A program made the translations under genes and the position numbers. Positions 1-8,746 of a DNA stretch of 64,000 nt are shown here, piece after piece. The stretch is taken from NCBI RefSeq assembly GCF_001905125.1, contig NZ_LWLE01000035.1, forward strand, positions 314,113 to 378,112, in the 5' to 3' direction. The notes under the pieces were generated by a model, which worked only from the letters and a program-made list of their open reading frames with translations, had not been told where the DNA came from and did not search any database. The stretch comes from Streptomyces sp. TSRI0281 (GTDB taxonomy: Bacteria; Actinomycetota; Actinomycetes; Streptomycetales; Streptomycetaceae). The first letter of the stretch is position 1. The number at the start of each line of letters is the position of its first letter.

Positions 1-507
1 GAGCAGCAGCGGGAACGCCAGGAAGGTGTCCATCAGCCGGCTGATGAAGCTGTCCACCCAGCCGCCGTAGAAGCCCGCCACGACACCCATCACGACGCCG
101 ATGACGACGGACAGGAGCGTGGACCCGGCGGCGACCACCAGCGAGACCCAGGAGCCCTCGATGATCCGGGCCAGGATGTCGCGGCCGGTCTGCGGCTCGA
201 CACCGAGGGGGTGGTCCCAACTGATGCCGCCGAAGCTGCCCTTGGGCGCCAGCAGCGTGGGGTCGACCAGATCCTGGTTGAACGCGTTGGGATCGAGTCC
301 GAGGAGGGACTGGAGCGGCTTGGACAGGACGGCGACGAGGACGAGCAGCACCACGACGATGCCACCGGCCATGGCCACCTTGTCCCGCTTGAAGCGGGTC
401 CAGGCGATCCGGCCGAGCGACCGGCCTTCGATCTGCTTGCGCCCGGCGCCTTCCAGCACCGCTTCGGGCTTCGCATCCGCCCCGGTGGTCTCGATAGGTG
501 CCGTCAT
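1..507 (-). CDS. Oligopeptide/dipeptide ABC transporter permease, OppC/DppC type (3' part missing)
   Basis: Inner-membrane permease subunit of a peptide-type ABC importer. The visible N-terminal 169 codons have the layout of OppC/DppC proteins: a charged cytoplasmic leader, one transmembrane helix at about residues 45-61, an extracytoplasmic segment (GLDPNAFNQDLVDPTLLAPK), then the start of the permease domain near residue 125 (GRDILARIIEGSWVSLVV), followed by further hydrophobic helices. The start is ATG at 507 with a GAGAGGGG-like ribosome site just upstream in the mRNA. The gene continues beyond the left edge, so the EAA loop is not visible. It is transcribed away from the SseB genes. The family call is firm; the transported substrate cannot be told. 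Confidence 0.85.
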   Translation of the reverse strand, partial: MTAPIETTGADAKPEAVLEGAGRKQIEGRSLGRIAWTRFKRDKVAMAGGIVVVLLVLVAVLSKPLQSLLGLDPNAFNQDLVDPTLLAPKGSFGGISWDHPLGVEPQTGRDILARIIEGSWVSLVVAAGSTLLSVVIGVVMGVVAGFYGGWVDSFISRLMDTFLAFPLLL

Positions 508-963
508 TACGCTGGAGACCCCTCTCGGCCGACGGTGGCCGGCCCATGACCGCCGCTGTAGCGGCTCGTACAAAACGTCACGCATGTGGTCACGTTGCGG
601 CGGAACCCACTGCTGTGAGCGTCTGTTCAGAGCAGCGCGCGCCAGGCCGGGACCACCTGCTGCGTGGAGTCTTCAGCGACTTTGCGATCACCCGCCAGCC
701 CTGAAGGGGAATGTTTGCTCAAACGTGATGCGGTCAGAGGGCTTCCGTTATCCGGACGCCTTGATCTTCTGAGCGGAGGTCTCGGCCACTAGTCCACCAG
801 AACGGACATGCCGCCCAACCAGGTTGATTGGGTGGCTATTTGGGTGGACATACGGGGCAGGGCGGCGGGCACGCGCGAGGGTGTCCGCCGGCCGCGGCAG
901 CAGCGCCGCGGTCGCGCGTGCCGGGCGTCGCGGACCGGGCGGGATGTGCCGGACGGCGTCCGG
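508..963. other. Intergenic region upstream of the peptide permease gene
   Basis: About 450 bp without a convincing gene; open frames here are in wrong-strand shadows. It must carry the promoter of the minus-strand permease gene. A 9-bp inverted repeat with one G-T pair (810-818 with 828-836, loop of 9) lies downstream of the minus-strand SseB gene and could be its terminator, but there is no T tract. Confidence 0.4.
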
Positions 964-1770
964 TCAGTACGCGCGGGGGGCCGGGCCCGTGGCCGACGGG
1001 TATCCGTAACCGGGCACGGCCGCGGGCGGCGGGCCTGCCGGGGCGTGCGCCTCGCGGTCGTAGAACGGACGGGAGTTGGCGCGCAGCCACATCGCGACCG
1101 GGTCGTACTCGTCGGACATGGCGACGGTGGAGACGGGCAGCCCGTCGGGGACCGCCCCGATCGACTGCCGCATCATCTCGCGGACCGCGTCGACGGACGC
1201 GCGGCCCGTGTCGTAGAGGTCGAGGCCGATCGCGAGGTACGGGACACCGATGGCGGGGTGCACCCAGGCGCGGCGCAGCGAGCGGACCGCCGGGGTGCGG
1301 TGGGCGTTCTGCGTGAGCAGTGCGTAGAACTGGGGGATCTCGACGGCGGGCTCGGAGAGCCGCAGCGGACCCGCGGGGAGCCGGTCGAGGCCGGTGGCGA
1401 TGCGGCGCAGGTCCAGCCAGGGGATCCCGACACCGCCGCCCGGGGCGTGCGGGTTGAGCCAGATGCCCCAGCGGTCGGGGAACAGCGCGCGGGCGATGTC
1501 GCGGCCGGTGACGAGCTCGTGGGCCCGGTTCCAGCCGCTGGCGGAGAGCTCCTGGGCGGAGGTCACGCACGGCGCGTATCCGAGGCCGTCGATCTCCATG
1601 TTCCCGTACTGGGCGTCCGGCGAACCGGCCGTGCCGTGCCAGAGGAGCATCCAGATCCGGCCGTCGGCGAGGGCCGCCAGCAGCGCCTCATAGGCGTCGT
1701 AGCGCCCGGGTGTCACCTGGCGCAGCATGTGCTCGACCTGTCCGGCCGCCGCAGTGCCTGACGCACTCAC
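964..1770 (-). CDS. SseB-family protein (first of two)
   Basis: SseB domain protein of about 268 residues. In E. coli SseB is named for enhanced serine sensitivity; the biochemical role is not established. The N-terminal domain runs from roughly residue 12 (QVEHMLRQVTPGRYDAYEAL) to 140. A C-terminal SseB_C-like half follows (LTQNAHRTPAVRSLRRAWVH) and the tail is rich in Pro, Gly and Tyr. I chose the GTG start at 1770 because the reading frame before it has no SseB similarity and GAGGGGCGGAA sits upstream. It neighbours a second SseB gene and, further on, glycine/serine metabolic genes, a setting that fits a serine-related role by inference only. Confidence 0.8.
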   Translation of the reverse strand: MSASGTAAAGQVEHMLRQVTPGRYDAYEALLAALADGRIWMLLWHGTAGSPDAQYGNMEIDGLGYAPCVTSAQELSASGWNRAHELVTGRDIARALFPDRWGIWLNPHAPGGGVGIPWLDLRRIATGLDRLPAGPLRLSEPAVEIPQFYALLTQNAHRTPAVRSLRRAWVHPAIGVPYLAIGLDLYDTGRASVDAVREMMRQSIGAVPDGLPVSTVAMSDEYDPVAMWLRANSRPFYDREAHAPAGPPPAAVPGYGYPSATGPAPRAY

Positions 1771-1958
1771 CCTGGGTTCCGCCCCTCGTCGATCCGCTGT
1801 GTCGCGCCGCCGCTCCCGGGCACACGGAAGCGACCCCGCCATCAAACCAGCTTATGCGCCGATCCTGACACCGACTTGACGCCATGGGTCGGCGTCCGCC
1901 ACCCGGCAACGGCGGTTGACCCCGCCACCGGCGCCTTCGGTGCCCTGCGCGCCGGTTG

Positions 1959-2729
1959 TCAGTACCCTTCGCGCCGGTAGAACGGCCGGACCTTCTCCCG
2001 CATCCAGTCGCCGACGAGGTCCTGGGCGACATCGAGCAGGACCAGGTTGACCGGCCACGGCACCTGGACCCGGCCCAGGGCCCGGCCCAGCGCGTCCATC
2101 GGGGCGCTCTGTCCGGCGCCGTCCCAGGTGGCGAACTCGACGCCGACGAAGAGGACGGGGTCGCCGCCCTCGATGCTGGCGAGTGCCCGGCGGGCGGTGC
2201 TCACGACGCCGCTCTCCTGGAACTCATCGGAGACCGCGGCGAGGAAATCGACCGGTTCCTGCTGCCAGTCCGGCTCGAACAGCCGGACCCGGCCTCCGGT
2301 GGAGGGTCCGTCCAGCGGTGTGCGGCCGGCCCGGCAGAGCTCGGCGACGGCGGGCGGCGGCAACGGCAGACCGACGGCGCCGCCGGGGTTCACGGCTATG
2401 CCGACCTGCGGGGGCAGACCGCGGGCGAAGTCGCGGGCGGGGGCCACGGTGAAGGACATCTGGGTGCCGACGCAGGCCAGGAACTGCGCCTCGGAGCTGA
2501 ACACGGGGACGTAGGCGACGCCCTCGATCTCCATCATCGGCAGGTCGAGATCGGCGCTCTCGGGGCTGCCGCCGTTGGGCAGGGGCACCCAGACGGGGCT
2601 GCGCCCGAGCACCTCGACGAGCCGCCCGCCCGCCTCCGGGACGCCGATCGAGGCGACGAGCACCTCTTCGAGCTCGTTGGCCGGCCATCCCTGCTGCGGA
2701 TGTGTCTGGGCCGGTACCGGAATGTCCAC
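1959..2729 (-). CDS. SseB-family protein (second of two)
   Basis: A second SseB-type protein of 256 residues, paralogous to the downstream one but clearly diverged. The SseB core spans about residues 10-130 (GRSPVWVPLPNGG, MMEIEGVAYVPVFSSEAQFL) and the C-terminal half ends in VRPFYRREGY, close to the NSRPFYDREAH end of its neighbour. The GTG start at 2729 is preceded by GAGAGAGGGA at good distance; the longer upstream frame is arginine-rich and non-homologous. The two SseB genes are separated by about 190 bp and point the same way, with the ATPase gene upstream. Function is unknown beyond the family name. Confidence 0.8.
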   Translation of the reverse strand: MDIPVPAQTHPQQGWPANELEEVLVASIGVPEAGGRLVEVLGRSPVWVPLPNGGSPESADLDLPMMEIEGVAYVPVFSSEAQFLACVGTQMSFTVAPARDFARGLPPQVGIAVNPGGAVGLPLPPPAVAELCRAGRTPLDGPSTGGRVRLFEPDWQQEPVDFLAAVSDEFQESGVVSTARRALASIEGGDPVLFVGVEFATWDGAGQSAPMDALGRALGRVQVPWPVNLVLLDVAQDLVGDWMREKVRPFYRREGY

Positions 2730-2971
2730 TGGCTCGGTGTCCCTCTCTCGACCGTGCGTTCCGGCGGAAACCCTAGCCTCCCCGGGAGGCCGTCCGTCCA
2801 GCTGCCGGACGGACGACCGGGCGGCCGAGGGCTGTGCGTCCGCGAACGGGCCGTGCGCCTCCGTTCCGGAACATCTGCTTCCGCACGTGTGCTCCGGCCC
2901 GTCCACCCCGGAACGTCCGCTTCCGCCCGTCCGCCCCCGCACGCGACATGCGCTTGTGCGCCCCTCCGCCC

Positions 2972-3646
2972 CTACCCGTCCGCGAACGAGATCCGGCCGA
3001 GCACCCCGGCCGCCTCACGGTCCAGCAGCACGGCCGAGGCACACCCGGGGGGCAGCAGGCCCAGCTCCGTGTCGTGCAGCAGCCGCCCGACCGAGCGCCG
3101 GTGCCGGGCGAAGGCGTAGCCGGAGACGCCCCGGCCGCGCTCGCGCTGTCCTTCGCGCGCCACTTCGGGCGTGACATCGAGCAGGACGAGGTGGAGGATG
3201 CGGCCCCGGCGCCTGGCGTGCCGGGCGAGCCAGCGACGTACCCACGCCTGCGTACCGCAGTCGTGCACGACCACCGACGCGCCGGAGCGCAGCGCCCGCC
3301 ACAGCCCGAGATAGTGGGCCGCCCGGACCAGCGGGCGGTAGAGGGCGTACGGGAGTAAGCGGGGCAGCGCACCGGCCCAGGTGTCCCGGGTGTCCTGGGA
3401 ATCGATGGCGCGGTCCGTCACGGCCCGCTTGATCAGTGTCGACTTTCCGCTGCCGGGCAGCCCGGAGACCACCACCAGATCACCCTCCCCGAAGTCCAGG
3501 CTGTGCGGGCTTCGCCCGGCCCGGTCCCGCAGATCACGCACCACCGGCGCGTGTGTGCCCAGCATTTCCCGGGCGGGTGCGCCCGGCTGCGCGGGCATCG
3601 CGCCGTGCGCGACCCCCGCGGTCGTCGCGTACCGCTGCAACGTCAT
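2972..3646 (-). CDS. AAA-family P-loop ATPase / kinase-like protein
   Basis: Small soluble P-loop protein of 224 residues. The Walker A motif GLPGSGKST is at residues 62-70, preceded by the strand DLVVVSGLPG. Further on, ASVVVHDCGTQAWVRRW and ILHLVLLDVTPEVAREG resemble the Walker B strand and lid of zeta-toxin/AAA_33-type phosphotransferases that act on small molecules. The ATG at 3646 has a strong GGGGGAGGG ribosome site. It is divergent from the glycine riboswitch and gcvT operon, sharing a ~170 bp promoter region. The substrate is unknown. Confidence 0.8.
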   Translation of the reverse strand: MTLQRYATTAGVAHGAMPAQPGAPAREMLGTHAPVVRDLRDRAGRSPHSLDFGEGDLVVVSGLPGSGKSTLIKRAVTDRAIDSQDTRDTWAGALPRLLPYALYRPLVRAAHYLGLWRALRSGASVVVHDCGTQAWVRRWLARHARRRGRILHLVLLDVTPEVAREGQRERGRGVSGYAFARHRRSVGRLLHDTELGLLPPGCASAVLLDREAAGVLGRISFADG

Positions 3647-3812
3647 CGCCCTCCCCCTGTCGGGTCACCCACACCTGCCCAAGAAGTGTAAAGAAAAGGT
3701 AATGCGGCACAACTGGGCCCGCCGACCAAGTCGGTGGGGGCCGGACGCCCCACTCTCCCGCACGACATGCGATGATGACCCCGCCAACTGCATACCGGCC
3801 GTTTGAATCCGC

Positions 3813-4022
3813 GCGGGAGAGTTCCGGCCACTGTGTGTGCCGGGCGCCGAAGGAGCAAGTTCCTCCCTTGAATCTCTCAGGCCCCGTACCGCGTGGATGA
3901 GGCAGATCTGAAAAGCGAGCCGCCCGGCGGCTCCACCCAAGGTGCAAGCCGAACCCGGCGAGGGCTGACCCCTTCAGGGCCTTTCGGCGAACCTCTCAGG
4001 TTCCGATGACAGATGGGGAGGG
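3813..4022 (+). promoter_or_regulatory. Tandem glycine riboswitch upstream of gcvT
   Basis: Two glycine aptamers in series. Aptamer 1 (about 3813-3910) has the opening GGGAGAG, the junction GCCGAAGGAGCAA, then GAATCTCTCAGGC and a closing GAGGCAGATCTG. Aptamer 2 (about 3911-4022) begins with an A-rich linker and a GAGCCGCC/GGCGGCTC hairpin. It continues with AAGGTGCAA and GAACCTCTCAGG, and ends with GACAGATGGGGAGG. The conserved CTCTCAGG box occurs in both. In actinobacteria such tandem aptamers switch on glycine cleavage genes when glycine is plentiful. The region ends about 35 bp before the gcvT start, so it could act on translation or on a short terminator. Confidence 0.9.
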
Positions 4023-4057
4023 ATCGTCCTCTGTCGTCATGCCCTGGAGCCGAATCC

Positions 4058-5173
4058 ATGAGCAATGCCCCCCGTTACACAGCCCTCGACGCCCTGCACC
4101 GTTCGCTGGGCGCGACCATGACCGACTTCGCGGGCTGGGACATGCCGCTGCGGTACGCCAGTGAGCGCGACGAGCACAACGCCGTACGCACCCGGGCCGG
4201 TCTCTTCGACCTGTCGCACATGGGCGAGATCACGGTCACCGGGCCGCAGGCCGCCGCCTTCCTGAGCTTCGCGCTGGTCGGCAACATCGCGACCGTCGGC
4301 ACCGGCCGCGCCCGCTACACGATGATCGTCGGGAGCGACGGCGGCATCCTGGACGACCTGATCGTCTACCGCCTGGGCGAGAGCGAGTACATGGTCGTCG
4401 CCAACGCGGGCAACGCCCAGATCGTGCTGGACGCGCTGCGGGACCGGGTGGCCGGCTTCGACGCCGAGGTGCGCGACGACCGGGACGCGTACGCGCTGCT
4501 CGCCGTCCAGGGCCCGCAGTCGCCCGCCATCATGAAGGCCGTCACGGACGCCGACCTGGATGGCCTGAAGTACTACGCGGGTCTGCCCGGCACGGTCGCC
4601 GGGGTGCCCGCGCTCATCGCCCGTACGGGCTACACCGGCGAGGACGGCTTCGAACTGTTCGTCGCCCCCGAGCACGCCGAGCAGCTGTGGCGGGCGCTCA
4701 CCGAGGCCGGCGCCCCGCACGGCCTGATCCCCTGCGGGCTCTCCTGCCGCGACACGCTGCGCCTGGAGGCGGGCATGCCGCTGTACGGGCACGAGCTGAC
4801 GACCGCGCTGACCCCGTTCGACGCGGGTCTGGGCCGGGTCGTGAAGTTCGAGAAGGAGGGCGACTTCGTCGGGCGCGAGGCTCTCACGGCCGCCGCGGAG
4901 CGCGCCGGGACCGCCCCGCCGCGCAAGCTCGTCGGCCTGATCGCCGAGGGCCGCCGGGTCCCCCGCGCCGGTTTCGCGGTCGTCGCCGACGGCCAGGTGA
5001 TCGGCGAGGTCACCTCCGGCGCCCCGTCGCCCACCCTGGGCAAGCCGATCGCCATGGCGTACGTGGACGCGGCCTTCGCCACGCCCGGCACCGGGGGCGT
5101 CGGCGTGGACATCCGGGGCACGCACGAGCCCTACGAGGTCGTCGCGCTGCCCTTCTACAAGCGCGAGAAGTGA
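4058..5173 (+). CDS. gcvT: Glycine cleavage system aminomethyltransferase (T protein)
   Basis: Transfers the methylene group of the aminomethyl-lipoyl H protein to tetrahydrofolate and releases ammonia. The 371-residue length is normal. Typical GcvT segments are present: TALDALHRSLGATMTDFAGW, LFDLSHMGEITVTGP, the folate-pocket region ALLAVQGPQSP, RTGYTGEDGFELF, RLEAGMPLYGHEL and the C-terminal EVTSGAPSPTLGKPIAMAYV. The start is ATG at 4058 with GGAG just upstream; an in-frame ATG at 4013 lies within the riboswitch and is rejected. It is the first gene of the operon with gcvH, glyA and sdaA. The decarboxylase gene gcvP is not in the window. Confidence 0.97.
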   Translation: MSNAPRYTALDALHRSLGATMTDFAGWDMPLRYASERDEHNAVRTRAGLFDLSHMGEITVTGPQAAAFLSFALVGNIATVGTGRARYTMIVGSDGGILDDLIVYRLGESEYMVVANAGNAQIVLDALRDRVAGFDAEVRDDRDAYALLAVQGPQSPAIMKAVTDADLDGLKYYAGLPGTVAGVPALIARTGYTGEDGFELFVAPEHAEQLWRALTEAGAPHGLIPCGLSCRDTLRLEAGMPLYGHELTTALTPFDAGLGRVVKFEKEGDFVGREALTAAAERAGTAPPRKLVGLIAEGRRVPRAGFAVVADGQVIGEVTSGAPSPTLGKPIAMAYVDAAFATPGTGGVGVDIRGTHEPYEVVALPFYKREK

Positions 5174-5273
5174 CATCCGGGGCATTCCACCGCCCCGGAA
5201 GTGACGCATTCCCGTCTCACACCGTAAGACCACCGTTCATCAGCACTCCCCCGCGTACAGGAGAATTCAGGTC

Positions 5274-5651
5274 ATGAGCAACCCCCATCAGCTGCGGTAC
5301 AGCAAGGAGCACGAGTGGCTGTCGGCCGTCGAGGACGGCGTGGCCACGATCGGTATCACCGAGTACGCGGCCAACGCGCTCGGTGACGTCGTCTACGCCC
5401 AGCTCCCCGATGTCGGCGACACCGTGACCGCGGGCGAGACCTGCGGTGAGCTGGAGTCGACCAAGTCGGTCAGCGACCTGTACTCCCCGGTCACGGGTGA
5501 GATCGTCGCGGCGAACCAGGACGTCGTGGACGACCCGTCGCTGGTGAACTCCGCTCCCTTCGAGGGCGGCTGGCTGTTCAAGGTACGTGTGGCCAAGGAG
5601 CCGGGCGACCTGCTCTCCGCAGACGAGTACACCGCGTTCTCCGGCAACTGA
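5274..5651 (+). CDS. gcvH: Glycine cleavage system H protein (lipoyl carrier)
   Basis: Lipoylated shuttle of the glycine cleavage complex that carries the aminomethyl group between P, T and L proteins. It is 125 residues, the usual length. The lipoylation motif ELESTKSVSDLYSPV places the modified lysine at residue 64. The C-terminal segment SAPFEGGWLFKV is also characteristic. The ATG at 5274 follows AGGAGA. It lies 100 bp after gcvT and 18 bp before glyA, so it belongs to the riboswitch-controlled operon. Confidence 0.97.
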   Translation: MSNPHQLRYSKEHEWLSAVEDGVATIGITEYAANALGDVVYAQLPDVGDTVTAGETCGELESTKSVSDLYSPVTGEIVAANQDVVDDPSLVNSAPFEGGWLFKVRVAKEPGDLLSADEYTAFSGN

Positions 5652-5669
5652 GACCCTAGGGAACCCCTG

Positions 5670-6929
5670 ATGTCGCTTCTCAACTCCTCCCTCCACGAGC
5701 TGGACCCGGACGTCGCCGCCGCCGTCGACGCCGAGCTCCACCGTCAGCAGTCCACCCTCGAAATGATCGCGTCGGAGAACTTCGCTCCGGTCGCCGTCAT
5801 GGAGGCCCAGGGCTCCGTTCTCACCAACAAGTACGCCGAGGGCTACCCCGGCCGCCGCTACTACGGTGGCTGTGAGCACGTCGATGTGGTCGAGCAGATC
5901 GCGATCGACCGGATCAAGGCCCTGTTCGGCGCCGAGGCCGCGAACGTCCAGCCGCACTCCGGTGCGCAGGCGAACGCCGCCGCGATGTTCGCGCTGCTGA
6001 AGCCGGGCGACACGATCATGGGCCTGAGCCTGGCCCACGGCGGTCACCTGACCCACGGCATGAAGATCAACTTCTCCGGCAAGCTCTACAACGTGATCCC
6101 GTACCACGTCGACGACACCGGCACCGTGGACATGGCCGAGGTCGAGCGCCTGGCCAAGGAGTCCAAGCCGAAGCTGATCGTCGCGGGCTGGTCCGCCTAC
6201 CCCCGTCAGCTCGACTTCGCCGCCTTCCGCCGCATCGCGGACGAGGTCGGCGCGTACCTCATGGTCGACATGGCGCACTTCGCCGGCCTGGTGGCCGCGG
6301 GTCTGCACCCCAACCCGGTGCCGCACGCCCACGTCGTCACGACCACCACGCACAAGACCCTCGGCGGTCCGCGCGGTGGCGTCATCCTGTCGACGCAGGA
6401 GCTCGCCAAGAAGATCAACTCGGCGGTCTTCCCCGGTCAGCAGGGTGGCCCGCTGGAGCACGTGATCGCGGCCAAGGCGGTCTCGTTCAAGATCGCGGCG
6501 GGCGAGGAGTTCAAGGAGCGCCAGCAGCGCACCCTGGACGGCGCCCGCATCCTCGCCGAGCGTCTGGTGCGGCCGGACGTCACCGAGGTCGGTGTCTCCG
6601 TCCTGTCCGGCGGCACGGACGTGCACCTGGTCCTCGTCGACCTGCGCGACTCCGAGCTGGACGGCCAGCAGGCCGAGGACCGTCTCCACGAGGTCGGCAT
6701 CACGGTCAACCGGAACGCCGTCCCGAACGACCCGCGGCCTCCGATGGTCACCTCGGGCCTGCGGATCGGTACGCCGGCCCTGGCGACCCGCGGTTTCCGC
6801 GACGAGGACTTCACCGAGGTGGCGGAGATCATCGCCGCCGCCCTGAAGCCGTCGTACGACGCCGCGGACCTCAAGGCGCGCGTCACCGCACTCGCCGAGA
6901 AGTTCCCGCTGTACCCCGGTCTGAAGTAG
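5670..6929 (+). CDS. glyA: Serine hydroxymethyltransferase
   Basis: PLP enzyme converting glycine plus methylene-tetrahydrofolate to serine and back. It is 419 residues. Diagnostic motifs: EMIASENFAP near residue 31, NKYAEGYPGRRYYGG, PHSGAQANAA, VDMAHFAGLVAAG and the cofactor-binding TTTTHKTLGGPRGG with lysine at about residue 229. The ATG at 5670 has AGGGAA upstream and follows gcvH by 18 bp. Paired with GcvT/H it turns two glycines into one serine. The downstream sdaA can then drain that serine to pyruvate. Confidence 0.97.
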   Translation: MSLLNSSLHELDPDVAAAVDAELHRQQSTLEMIASENFAPVAVMEAQGSVLTNKYAEGYPGRRYYGGCEHVDVVEQIAIDRIKALFGAEAANVQPHSGAQANAAAMFALLKPGDTIMGLSLAHGGHLTHGMKINFSGKLYNVIPYHVDDTGTVDMAEVERLAKESKPKLIVAGWSAYPRQLDFAAFRRIADEVGAYLMVDMAHFAGLVAAGLHPNPVPHAHVVTTTTHKTLGGPRGGVILSTQELAKKINSAVFPGQQGGPLEHVIAAKAVSFKIAAGEEFKERQQRTLDGARILAERLVRPDVTEVGVSVLSGGTDVHLVLVDLRDSELDGQQAEDRLHEVGITVNRNAVPNDPRPPMVTSGLRIGTPALATRGFRDEDFTEVAEIIAAALKPSYDAADLKARVTALAEKFPLYPGLK

Positions 6930-7080
6930 TCCGGCACCAGTCATCACGTTTCGGGCGGGGCACCGCGCACACTGGACAGTGAGCGCGGTGCCCCCACCCT
7001 TGTCCTCGCTCTTCGGGCCCCCGGCCCGTACCGCACCACCCGGCGGACAACGGCGTCCACCAACCCTTAGGAGTCATCCC

Positions 7081-8463
7081 GTGGCCATTTCGGTCTTCGA
7101 CCTGTTCTCGGTCGGCATCGGCCCGTCCAGCTCCCACACGGTGGGCCCCATGCGGGCCGCCCGGATGTTCGCGCGCCGCCTGAAGAACGAGGGCCTGCTG
7201 GCCCACACCGCTTCGATACGGGCGGAGCTGTACGGCTCCCTCGGCGCGACCGGCCACGGCCACGGCACGCCCAAGGCCGTGCTGCTCGGCCTGGAGGGCG
7301 AGTCGCCCCGCACCGTCGACGTGGAGGGCGCCGACGCCCGCGTCGAGCAGATCCGCGCCACCGGCCGGATCAATCTGCTCGGCATGCACGAGATCCCCTT
7401 CGACGCCGACGAGCAGCTGGTCCTGCACCGCCGCAAGGCCCTGCCGTACCACGCCAACGGCATGACGATCTTCGCGTACGACCACGAGGGCGCCCTGGTC
7501 CTGGAGAAGACGTACTACTCGGTCGGCGGCGGCTTCGTCGTGGACGACGACGCGGTGGGCGAGGACCGCATCGTCCTGGACGACACCGTGCTCAAGCACC
7601 CCTTCCGCACCGGCGACGAACTGCTGCGGCTCTCCAGGGACACCGGCCTGTCCATCTCCTCCCTGATGCTGGAGAACGAGCGGGCCTGGCGCTCCGAGGA
7701 CGAGATCCGCTCCGGTCTGCTGGACATCTGGCGCGTCATGCAGGCGTGCGTCTCGCGCGGCATGTCCCGTGAGGGCATCCTGCCCGGCGGCCTGAAGGTC
7801 CGCCGCCGCGCCGCGAACTCGGCCCGCCAGCTGCGCGCCGAGGGCGACTCGCAGGCCCACGCGATGGAGTGGATCACCCTCTACGCGATGGCGGTCAACG
7901 AGGAGAACGCGGCGGGCGGGCGCGTGGTGACGGCCCCCACCAACGGCGCGGCGGGCATCATCCCCGCCGTTCTGCACTACTACATGAACTTCGCGGCCGG
8001 CGGATGCACCGAGGCCGAGAAGGAAGACAGCGTCGTGCGCTTCCTGCTCGCCGCCGGAGCCATCGGCATGCTCTTCAAGGAGAACGCCTCCATCTCCGGC
8101 GCCGAGGTCGGCTGCCAGGGCGAGGTCGGCTCCGCCTGTTCCATGGCCGCGGGCGCGCTGGCCGAGGTCCTCGGCGGCTCCCCCGAGCAGGTCGAGAACG
8201 CCGCCGAGATCGGCATGGAACACAACCTGGGTCTGACCTGCGACCCGGTCGGCGGCCTCGTCCAGATCCCGTGCATCGAGCGCAACGGCATGGCCGCGGT
8301 CAAGGCGGTCACCGCGGCGAAGATGGCGCTGCGCGGCGACGGCAGCCACAAGGTCTCCCTCGACAAGGTCATCAAGACCATGAAGGAGACGGGCGCCGAC
8401 ATGAGCGTCAAGTACAAGGAGACCGCACGCGGCGGGCTCGCGGTGAACATCATCGAGTGCTGA
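7081..8463 (+). CDS. sdaA: L-serine ammonia-lyase (iron-sulfur type, single chain)
   Basis: Converts L-serine to pyruvate and ammonia with a 4Fe-4S cluster. It is 460 residues. The N-terminal beta domain starts MAISVFDLFSVGIGPSSSHT. The catalytic alpha domain holds the cysteines expected to bind the cluster in GGCTEAEKED, EVGCQGEVGSACSMAAG and LTCDPVGG. The GTG start at 7081 is chosen because AGGAG lies 7 bp upstream and homologues begin here. It is the last gene of the glycine operon. The last eleven codons lie within a 33-bp sequence that is repeated downstream of the next two genes, so this 3' end may be a product of element insertion. Confidence 0.96.
   Translation: MAISVFDLFSVGIGPSSSHTVGPMRAARMFARRLKNEGLLAHTASIRAELYGSLGATGHGHGTPKAVLLGLEGESPRTVDVEGADARVEQIRATGRINLLGMHEIPFDADEQLVLHRRKALPYHANGMTIFAYDHEGALVLEKTYYSVGGGFVVDDDAVGEDRIVLDDTVLKHPFRTGDELLRLSRDTGLSISSLMLENERAWRSEDEIRSGLLDIWRVMQACVSRGMSREGILPGGLKVRRRAANSARQLRAEGDSQAHAMEWITLYAMAVNEENAAGGRVVTAPTNGAAGIIPAVLHYYMNFAAGGCTEAEKEDSVVRFLLAAGAIGMLFKENASISGAEVGCQGEVGSACSMAAGALAEVLGGSPEQVENAAEIGMEHNLGLTCDPVGGLVQIPCIERNGMAAVKAVTAAKMALRGDGSHKVSLDKVIKTMKETGADMSVKYKETARGGLAVNIIEC
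8429..8461 (+). repeat. 33-bp direct repeat, copy 1 (3' end of sdaA)
   Basis: This copy overlaps the last codons of sdaA (encoding GGLAVNIIEC) and the first base of its stop codon. It is identical over 33 bp to 9476-9508, 1047 bp away. The identity stops abruptly on both sides. Two such copies flank the toxin-antitoxin pair, the arrangement of attL/attR sites left by an element inserted at a gene's 3' end. No integrase is present between them. Confidence 0.9.
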
Positions 8464-8470
8464 TGACATA

Positions 8471-8513
8471 GGCCCTGACCAGCGCTTTTCTGTCTTTCAG
8501 CGCTGTCAGGGCC
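8471..8513 (+). terminator. Hairpin terminator after sdaA
   Basis: Inverted repeat GGCCCTGAC-AGCGC with GCGCT-GTCAGGGCC (one bulged base, 14-nt T-rich loop), 8 bp after the sdaA stop. It is likely the operon terminator. It lies inside the stretch bounded by the 33-bp repeats, so it could have arrived with the inserted DNA. Confidence 0.7.
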
Positions 8514-8710
8514 TTCCCTGCCTTCACGGCGGAAAGTCCCTGGATCGCCCCTGGGACAGGCGTGAAAGTCCCTGAAAAGTCTGGGAAATCCTTCGTGGAT
8601 CAACGTCCGACCAGGGGGCATCGCATCTGCTCGACGTCAGCCCCTCTCCCTGGCACCGTTCGAACAGTTCTGCAGGCGATATCTGCGCCGGGGACCGGGC
8701 ACGGATGGCG

Positions 8711-8746
8711 ATAACTCAGTAACAAGAGTTTTGTTAAAGTAGGTTC
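8711..8746 (+). promoter_or_regulatory. AT-rich inverted repeats upstream of the antitoxin (candidate autoregulatory operator)
   Basis: Two overlapping palindromes lie just before the antitoxin start: AACTC/GAGTT (8713-8717 and 8726-8730) and TAACAA/TTGTTA (8720-8725 and 8731-8736). The patch is much richer in A and T than its surroundings. Toxin-antitoxin operons of this type are usually repressed by the antitoxin binding such sites; that is inference here. Confidence 0.55.

Noticed and set aside
836..1570. Arginine-rich frames on both strands overlapping the first SseB gene
   Set aside because: They are alternative frames of the SseB coding region, which itself has a coherent domain and GC-periodic codons.
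4013..4057. Earlier in-frame ATG for gcvT
   Set aside because: It lies inside the second glycine aptamer and would add residues not found in GcvT proteins.
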